Assembly: GCA_022561055.1 (NCBI GenBank)
Contig: JADFRY010000004.1
Span: 1 to 35,242, forward strand
Source of the DNA: Nanobdellota archaeon
GTDB taxonomy: Archaea; Nanobdellota; Nanobdellia; Pacearchaeales; GW2011-AR1
DNA length: 35,242 nt
Direction: 5' to 3'
The position numbers and the translations under genes are program-made. The notes beneath the pieces are model-generated. The model searched no databases and was not told the origin of the DNA. It was given only the letters and a program-made list of their open reading frames with translations. How positions within the stretch are numbered: the first letter of the stretch is position 1; each line of letters begins with the position of its first letter. This document shows, one piece after another, positions 30,452 to 35,242 of this stretch.

Positions 30452-31138
30452 TTAGCTTCTTATAGGAACTAGTTTTCCATGTTCAATCCGGCCATGTTCT
30501 TTAGGACTTATAAAATAAACGAAGAGAGGTGTTGGATCATATCCAAGTAGTTTTTTGACAGGATCTATTTGTAGAAGATTATATAATCCTTGTTGTGCTT
30601 CTTCAGGAGTGTGTCTTTTGTCTAAAGGGACTCTTTTTAATTCTCCGTTTATTGGACCCCACCAAATGGTTGATTTTTCTCTAAGATATGCTTCTTTTGA
30701 GCCAACGTGCAATTGGTGGGCAATCCAAGTTCTAGCATCTGGGTTGTGTTCTCTAACAGTATATAATCTAACGCTATTAAGTGCGCGTTTAGCTAAGACA
30801 ATTGTTGGGGATTGAACGCCTTCTAGAGTTAAGATTGGTAGGTTTTCATATATTTTATTTGCTTCTATATCTTCAAATCTTTTATCTAAAGATCGCATTT
30901 TGCTACTATGAGCTTTTTCGTGAGTTTCTCCAGGTTCTATTCTCATTATTCCGGAAAAGAGCCCGATAAAGTTTTTTCCTGTAAAACATTTTTCTACTCT
31001 CGTCTCTTTTTGCCGTCTTAAATCTTCTATTGCTTGTTGAGAAAGGTCTGCAAAGCCTACTCTGCTGTCTGAAGCCATTACATAGCCAATATGTCTTGAT
31101 TTTTTGTCAAAAAAACTGGCAACTCCGATTACTGTCAT
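30452..31138 (-). CDS. Proteasome-like Ntn-hydrolase candidate
   Basis: 228 aa. The start MTVIGVASFFDKKSRHIGYV followed by MASDSRVGF resembles proteasome beta/HslV N-termini (T-T-x-G followed by ASDxR). After Met removal a Thr would be the N-terminal nucleophile. The Asp of ASDSR and Lys 50 in VEKCFTGKNFIGLFSG fall where the family's Asp17 and Lys33 lie, with a longer loop between. The C-terminal half (STIWWGPINGELKRVPLDKR, LGYDPTPLFVYFISPKEHG) is unlike standard subunits. It may be a divergent peptidase or another Ntn amidohydrolase. Like HslV, it would need no propeptide cleavage. It has its own weak TATA-like box 32 nt upstream. The family call is an inference from motif spacing. Confidence 0.5.
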   Translation of the reverse strand: MTVIGVASFFDKKSRHIGYVMASDSRVGFADLSQQAIEDLRRQKETRVEKCFTGKNFIGLFSGIMRIEPGETHEKAHSSKMRSLDKRFEDIEANKIYENLPILTLEGVQSPTIVLAKRALNSVRLYTVREHNPDARTWIAHQLHVGSKEAYLREKSTIWWGPINGELKRVPLDKRHTPEEAQQGLYNLLQIDPVKKLLGYDPTPLFVYFISPKEHGRIEHGKLVPIRS

Positions 31139-31216
31139 GATTCTTTCTTCTTGTTTTGTTATTTAATTCTTTCTGTTTGTAGAAAGTGTTAAAAAAGAGG
31201 TTGATTTTGATTAGGA

Positions 31217-32584
31217 ATGTTGCGAACACATACATGCGGGGAGTTGAGGAAAAGCCATTCTGGTAAGAAGGTGAGGCTTTGCGGATGGATAGATAGTGTT
31301 AGGAATTTTGGAAAGCTTTGGTTTATTGATTTGCGTGACAGATATGGGAAAACCCAGATTGTTTTTAGAGAAGGGGAAATTGATAAAAAATTGTTGAAAG
31401 AGTTGACGATTGAGAGTTGTATTGGTGTTAGAGGTAGAGTTAAGGAAAGGAAAGATAAGAACAAGAAAATCCTTACTGGAGATGTTGAAGTTTCTGTAAT
31501 AGAACTGGAGATTTTTACAAAATGTCCTCCTTTACCTTTCGATATTAAAAAAGAAGCTAGTGAAGAGATTAGATTGAAGTATAGATATCTTGATTTACGT
31601 ACTGAGAGAATGCAGAAGAACTTAATGTTGAGACATAAAGTGTATAAGGTAATTCATGACTATATGGATGAGGCTGGTTTTATAAACTTTGATACACCTA
31701 TTTTGGCTAAGTCGACTCCAGAAGGGGCGAGAGATTATGTTGTTCCGAGCAGAATTAGTGCAGGAAAGTTTTATGCTTTACCACAGAGTCCGCAAATTTT
31801 TAAGCAGTTGTCCATGATAAGTGGATTTGATAAATATTATCAGATTGCAAGATGTTTTAGAGATGAGGACCTCCGGGCCGATAGGCAGCCAGAGTTTACC
31901 CAGCTTGATGTAGAGATGAGTTTTGTCGAAGCTGAAGATGTTTTGAGAGAAGTGGAAAAGTTAATTAAGTTTATGTTTAAACAAGTTTTAAATGTTAATG
32001 TGAAGACACCCTTTCCAAGGTTGAAGTATGAAGAGGTGATGAAAAAATATGGAAAGGATTCTCCAGATATTAGAAAGAAAGAAAGCAAAGAAAAGTTTTC
32101 TTTTCTATGGGTTTTGAATTTTCCTATGTTTGAATACAATAAAGAGGAAAAAAGATGGAAAGCGATGCATCACCCATTTACTTCTCCTGAAGATGGAGCA
32201 GATTTCAAAGATCTGAAAGGAATGAAAGCTAAAGCTTATGATTTAGTTTTGAATGGGTCTGAGATAGGAGGAGGAAGTATTAGGATTTCTGATAAGGGTT
32301 TGCAGGAAAGAGTTTTTGAAGCGTTGGGAATTGAAAAAAAGGAAGCAGAAAATAAATTTGGATTTTTATTAAAAGCGCTAGGTTTTGGAGCGCCGCCACA
32401 TGGAGGAATTGCATTTGGTCTCGATAGGATGATAATGATCATGGCTGGGGAAGATTCTATTAGAGAAATAATTCCCTTTCCTAAGAACAAGAATGCATAT
32501 GACTCGATGATGGATTCTCCTTCGGAAGTTAGTGATCAACAACTAGAGGAAGTTGGTTTGAAGTTATGTTCTAAAAAGAAATAG
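31217..32584 (+). CDS. aspS: Aspartyl-tRNA synthetase, bacterial type without GAD domain
   Basis: 455 aa. An OB-fold anticodon domain (MLRTHTCGELRKSHSGKKVR, CGWIDSVRNFGKLWFIDLRD) is followed by YRYLDLRTERM. The bacterial-type motif 2 region (SPQIFKQLSMISGFDKYYQI, ARCFRDEDLRADRQPEFTQL) comes next, and motif 3 is FGLDRMIMIMAG. The bacterial signature PFPRLKYEEVMKKYGKDSPD is followed at once by FSFLWVLNFPMFEYNKEEKR. In bacteria a ~130-residue GAD domain separates these. Bacterial AspRS is ~590 aa, so the length difference equals that domain. It charges tRNA-Asp. AsnS is also encoded nearby, so a non-discriminating role is not required. The gene was probably acquired from bacteria and then shortened, or belongs to a reduced lineage. 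Confidence 0.93.
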   Translation: MLRTHTCGELRKSHSGKKVRLCGWIDSVRNFGKLWFIDLRDRYGKTQIVFREGEIDKKLLKELTIESCIGVRGRVKERKDKNKKILTGDVEVSVIELEIFTKCPPLPFDIKKEASEEIRLKYRYLDLRTERMQKNLMLRHKVYKVIHDYMDEAGFINFDTPILAKSTPEGARDYVVPSRISAGKFYALPQSPQIFKQLSMISGFDKYYQIARCFRDEDLRADRQPEFTQLDVEMSFVEAEDVLREVEKLIKFMFKQVLNVNVKTPFPRLKYEEVMKKYGKDSPDIRKKESKEKFSFLWVLNFPMFEYNKEEKRWKAMHHPFTSPEDGADFKDLKGMKAKAYDLVLNGSEIGGGSIRISDKGLQERVFEALGIEKKEAENKFGFLLKALGFGAPPHGGIAFGLDRMIMIMAGEDSIREIIPFPKNKNAYDSMMDSPSEVSDQQLEEVGLKLCSKKK

Positions 32585-32619
32585 TGTAATTTTTGGGAGA
32601 GAGATTAAATTTACAAACA

Positions 32620-32627
32620 TTTATAAA
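32620..32627 (+). promoter_or_regulatory. TATA box for the toxin-antitoxin pair
   Basis: TTTATAAA lies 30 nt before the antitoxin ATG. A CCTATAGG palindrome between the box and the start (32637-32644) is a candidate operator for autoregulation. Confidence 0.5.
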
Positions 32628-32649
32628 CTATAGAATCCTATAGGTATCT

Positions 32650-32871
32650 ATGGTTACAACGATACAAGTTAGTAAGGATTTGGTAAATATACTGAATAAA
32701 AGGAAATTAAGTGATAGGGAGAGTTATGAGAATGTTATATGGGATTTATTGGAAGATAGCATGGAATTGTCCGAAGAAACTAAGAGAGATATTAAAGAGG
32801 CAAGAAATGAGATCAAAGAAGGCAAGTTTGTGAGCCTTGCAGAAGTTAAGAAAAAGTATGGAATTAAGTAA
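32650..32871 (+). CDS. RelB/VapB-like antitoxin
   Basis: 73 aa. The N-terminus MVTTIQVSKDLVNILNKRKL has the ribbon-helix-helix pattern of DNA-binding antitoxins (a short beta strand, then a helix). The middle ESYENVIWDLLEDS resembles the second helix. The charged tail EEIKEGKFVSLAEVKKKYGI-like (IKEARNEIKEGKFVSLAEVK) is the kind of segment that wraps and blocks a RelE toxin. It ends directly at the toxin start (stop and ATG adjacent), so both are made together. It likely binds its own promoter, where a short palindrome lies. The pairing is convincing; the subfamily is not certain. Confidence 0.8.
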   Translation: MVTTIQVSKDLVNILNKRKLSDRESYENVIWDLLEDSMELSEETKRDIKEARNEIKEGKFVSLAEVKKKYGIK

Positions 32872-33123
32872 ATGTATGAAATAATTCTTTCTAAAGGGGC
32901 TGAGAGATTTTTAGGTAAACTTGATAGGGCAAATAGAGAGAGAGTAATTAGGGCTTTAGAAAGAATTAGGATAAGGCCTGAAAAGTATTTGGAAAAGCTG
33001 GTCGGAGAAGAAGGTTATAAGTTCAGAGTTGGAGATTATAGATTATTTATAGATATTCATAAAAATGATTTGTTGATACTTGTTATTAAAATTGGGCATA
33101 GGAAGAACATTTATAAGAAATAA
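32872..33123 (+). CDS. RelE/ParE-superfamily toxin
   Basis: 83 aa, the usual size. MYEIILSKGAERFLGKLDRA is the first strand and helix. RERVIRALERIRIRPEKYLE is the second helix pair. LVGEEGYKFRVGDYRLFIDI gives the central sheet with the conserved Arg (FRVGDYRLF), and LLILVIKIGHRKNIYKK ends the protein with the H-R-K-x-x-Y motif common in RelE. Such toxins cleave mRNA on the ribosome when free of antitoxin. The conserved Arg and terminal His-Arg-x-x-x-Tyr set are present, so it looks active. The promoter of asnS is embedded in its last codons. Confidence 0.85.
   Translation: MYEIILSKGAERFLGKLDRANRERVIRALERIRIRPEKYLEKLVGEEGYKFRVGDYRLFIDIHKNDLLILVIKIGHRKNIYKK
33110..33117 (+). promoter_or_regulatory. 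TATA box for asnS inside the toxin gene
   Basis: TTTATAAG overlaps the toxin's 3' end and lies 30 nt before the ATG at 33140. That spacing selects this start over the ATG at 33134 and the upstream codon used in the ORF track. Confidence 0.5.
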
Positions 33124-33139
33124 TTTATACTTAATGAAG

Positions 33140-34438
33140 ATGAAAGAAAAGTTTATTTCAATTGAAGAGGCTATGAAGAAGGGGAAAGGGAAAGTTGCTG
33201 TTCGTGGATGGATTCATAGAGAGCGTGGTTCGAATAAGATTAAGTTTATTGTTTTAAGAGATGCTAGCGAGATTATACAGATCGTTTTGGAAAGGAAAGA
33301 TTTTGAAAAACAATGGAAAGATATAGATAAATTGCAGGTCGAGTCGAGTTTAAAGATTATTGGAGATATAAAAAAAGATAAGAGGGCTCCTAATGGTTAT
33401 GAAATTAAAGCTAAGAAAATTGAAATCGTTGGCTTAAGCGAGAATTTTCCAATTAATAAGAGTTTGAATGAAGAGCTTTTAGGGGATAGAAGGCATTTAT
33501 GGTTGCGTTCTAGGAAGATGAGTGCTGTCATGAAGATTAGAAGCACGGTAACTGGAGCGTTACATGAATATTTTAGGGGAAAAGGATTTTATGAATTTCA
33601 GAGTCCAATAATAATTCCTGGCGGGGCAGAAGAAGGACCGACTCTTTTTGAAGTAAATTATTTTGGAGAGAAATTGTATTTGACTCAGACTTGGCAGTTG
33701 TATGCAGAGGCCGCGATGTATGGGCTCGAGAAGCTTTATTGTGTTGCGCCTAGTTTTAGGGCTGAGAAAAGTAAGACATCAAGACATTTGACAGAGTATT
33801 GGCATACAGAGATGGAAGTTGCTTGGATAGGTTTAGATGAATTAATGGATTATGGAGAAGAAATGATAAAGTTTGTTGTTTCTAAAGTTTTGAAAGAGAA
33901 TAAGAAAGAGCTCGAGTTTTTGGGAAGAGATGTTAAAAAACTTCAGATAGTGTTGAAGAAGAAGTTTCCTCGTTTTACTTACGATGAAGTTTTGAAAATT
34001 TTGGAAAAAAAGAAAAAGATAAAAGTTCCTTGGGGAAAAGATTTGAGGACGATTGAAGAAGAAAAGTTAATGGAGTTATATGATACTCCTATTTTTGTGA
34101 CTCATTATCCTAAAGAAGTTATGGCTTTTTATAAGCCGCGTGATGAAAAGAATCCTAAGACGGCGAGGTGTTTTGATATGTTGGCTCCAGAGGCTAATGG
34201 GGAGTTAGTTGGAGGAAGTGAGAGAGATACTAATATAGAGGAACTTAAGAAATCATTGAAAGCAAAAGGAGAAAAACTTAAAGATTATCAGTATTATTTT
34301 GATATTCATAGTTATGGAGCCATTCCTCATGCTGGTTATGGTTTAGGGACAGAAAGATTGATAAAGTGGATTTGCGGGCTTGATACGGTTAAAGATGCTA
34401 TTGGTTTTCCGAGGACGATGACTAGGTGGAAGCCTTAG
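33140..34438 (+). CDS. asnS: Asparaginyl-tRNA synthetase
   Basis: The start MKEKFISIEEAMKKGKGKVA (432 aa) is chosen from promoter spacing. The track ORF adds a non-homologous extension from within the toxin. An OB-fold domain (VAVRGWIHRERGSNKIKFIV) precedes the class IIb core: LWLRSRKMSAVMKIRSTVTG, FQSPIIIPGGAEEGPTLFEV, LTQTWQLYAEAAMYGLEKLY, the motif 2 region APSFRAEKSKTSRHLTEYWH, and motif 3 GYGLGTERLIKWICG. The ending AIGFPRTMTRWKP is typical of AsnRS rather than AspRS. It charges tRNA-Asn directly. A metallophosphoesterase gene starts 8 nt beyond the stop. Confidence 0.93.
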   Translation: MKEKFISIEEAMKKGKGKVAVRGWIHRERGSNKIKFIVLRDASEIIQIVLERKDFEKQWKDIDKLQVESSLKIIGDIKKDKRAPNGYEIKAKKIEIVGLSENFPINKSLNEELLGDRRHLWLRSRKMSAVMKIRSTVTGALHEYFRGKGFYEFQSPIIIPGGAEEGPTLFEVNYFGEKLYLTQTWQLYAEAAMYGLEKLYCVAPSFRAEKSKTSRHLTEYWHTEMEVAWIGLDELMDYGEEMIKFVVSKVLKENKKELEFLGRDVKKLQIVLKKKFPRFTYDEVLKILEKKKKIKVPWGKDLRTIEEEKLMELYDTPIFVTHYPKEVMAFYKPRDEKNPKTARCFDMLAPEANGELVGGSERDTNIEELKKSLKAKGEKLKDYQYYFDIHSYGAIPHAGYGLGTERLIKWICGLDTVKDAIGFPRTMTRWKP

Positions 34439-34446
34439 GTTACAAA

Positions 34447-35242
34447 ATGAGAATTCTTGCGATTGGAGATTTCCATGGGAAGTTTCAAAAGAAGTGGGTT
34501 GATTTGATTAAGAAAGAGAATATTGATTTGGTTGTTAGCAATGGGGATTATTTTCCGTTTCTTTATAGAAAATTGTGGTTTAAGCATTGTTATAACACAG
34601 ATGTTGAATTTTGGGAAGTTATTGGGAAAAAGAAATACAAAGAAATAACTTTGAGAGAGATTAGTGCTGGGGATAAAGTGTTTGAGAAACTTAATAATTT
34701 GGCTGTTCCGGTGATTACAGTTTTGGGTAATTATGAACAAGCGAAAAGTCAGAAAGATTTTGATGTTAGCGATGTTAAAAGACCGAGAGGTAAAGCGTAT
34801 TGGAGTTGGGCTTGGCAAGATTTTTTGAATCCTTTGTTAAGTAAATACAAGAATATAAAGAGATTTGATTATTCATACTATAGATTTGGGGATTTTGTTT
34901 TTATAGGGATGAATGGTGGCAGTTTCCCTGGGAATGTTAAAAGCAAAGCCTATAAAAAGCATCGAAAAATTTTAGAAAGATTATTTAGGAAATTTAGTAA
35001 AGAAAACAAAGAAAAAAGAGTGATTTTTGTTTCTCATAATGTGCCTTATAATACTCGGCTAGATAAAATTACAGATAAAGACGCTCATAAAAAAGCTAAG
35101 GGGAAACATTATGGTTCTAAACTAGTTAGAAGAATTATTGATAAGTATCAGCCTATTTTGCATTTAGCAGGCCATATCGATGAGGGGGTAGGAAAACAAA
35201 AGCTTGGGAAAACATTGGCTATTAATTGTGGGCCTGCACATC
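34447..35242 (+). CDS. Calcineurin-like metallophosphoesterase (3' partial)
   Basis: This gene is absent from the ORF track because it runs off the right edge; 265 codons are visible. MRILAIGDFHGKFQKKW supplies D-x-H and VVSNGDYFPF the G-D motif. VITVLGNYEQ gives G-N-x-E, with Tyr in place of the usual His. VIFVSHNVPYNT supplies the S-H block and LHLAGHIDEG the G-H block. The five metallophosphoesterase motifs are thus present in order, binding two metal ions. It likely hydrolyses a phosphoester, cyclic nucleotide or dinucleotide in the cytoplasm. The substrate is unknown. It starts 8 nt after asnS and may share its transcript. The 127-aa reverse ORF over the same bases is a shadow. Confidence 0.85.
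   Translation, partial: MRILAIGDFHGKFQKKWVDLIKKENIDLVVSNGDYFPFLYRKLWFKHCYNTDVEFWEVIGKKKYKEITLREISAGDKVFEKLNNLAVPVITVLGNYEQAKSQKDFDVSDVKRPRGKAYWSWAWQDFLNPLLSKYKNIKRFDYSYYRFGDFVFIGMNGGSFPGNVKSKAYKKHRKILERLFRKFSKENKEKRVIFVSHNVPYNTRLDKITDKDAHKKAKGKHYGSKLVRRIIDKYQPILHLAGHIDEGVGKQKLGKTLAINCGPAH

Noticed and set aside
34435-34818. 127-aa minus-strand ORF
   Set aside because: The opposite strand encodes a metallophosphoesterase with all motifs in order. This ORF is its shadow.

Overview
The window looks like a low-GC DPANN archaeon, most plausibly of the Pacearchaeota/Woesearchaeota type. This is an inference from gene content, not a phylogeny. The evidence is: GatD and GatE for tRNA-dependent Gln-tRNA synthesis, an archaeal/eukaryotic-type ProRS, a leaderless promoter layout (TTTAWA-like TATA box 26-32 nt before most start codons, often preceded by a purine-rich GAAAGG), many short secreted proteins rich in N-glycosylation sequons, and an encoded tRNA-Arg without CCA.

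Layout. 1-5580 (+): cell-surface block. It holds a 5'-truncated membrane protein with a glycosylated ectodomain and two cytoplasmic helix-turn-helix repeats, a secreted paralogue of that ectodomain, and two further TM-anchored surface proteins. 5583-6876 (-): an FNR-type flavoprotein reductase and a YjbQ protein, separated by a probable small RNA made of three UUCG-capped hairpins. 7164-8707 (+): two tiny ORFs and an orphan type I solute-binding protein. 8723-13863 (-): a GH130 phosphorylase/MFS pair, two unknown proteins, a NYN nuclease and a small membrane protein. The last two lie between 40-bp direct repeats of the 3' end of the next gene. 14049-17656 (-): a compact lipid operon, with an acyl-ACP synthetase-ACP-PlsC triple fusion, AcpS and an alpha/beta hydrolase. 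17740-21666 (+): a large secreted subtilase broken by one in-frame TAA. 21785-22728 (+): a MNT/HEPN pair. 22771-35242: an aminotransferase, tRNA-Arg, then an aminoacylation neighbourhood (ProS, GatD, GatE, AspS, AsnS) with unknown genes, a DUF1003 protein, a proteasome-like Ntn hydrolase candidate, a RelBE-like toxin-antitoxin pair and a 3'-truncated metallophosphoesterase.

How the genes fit together. GatD and GatE make Gln-tRNA, while AspS and AsnS charge Asp and Asn directly. Both GatE and the bacterial-type AspRS appear to lack the GAD insertion domain their families normally carry. The lipid operon carries everything needed to activate a fatty acid, load it on a carrier protein, phosphopantetheinylate that carrier and transfer the acyl chain to a glycerol phosphate. 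That is unexpected in an archaeon.

The strongest candidates for something new are: the lipid operon (14049-17656), the UUCG hairpin array (6295-6395), the 40-bp-repeat-bounded NYN unit (12822-14087), the joint GAD-domain loss, and the membrane-anchored HTH surface protein. All calls come from reading the sequence; no database search was run.
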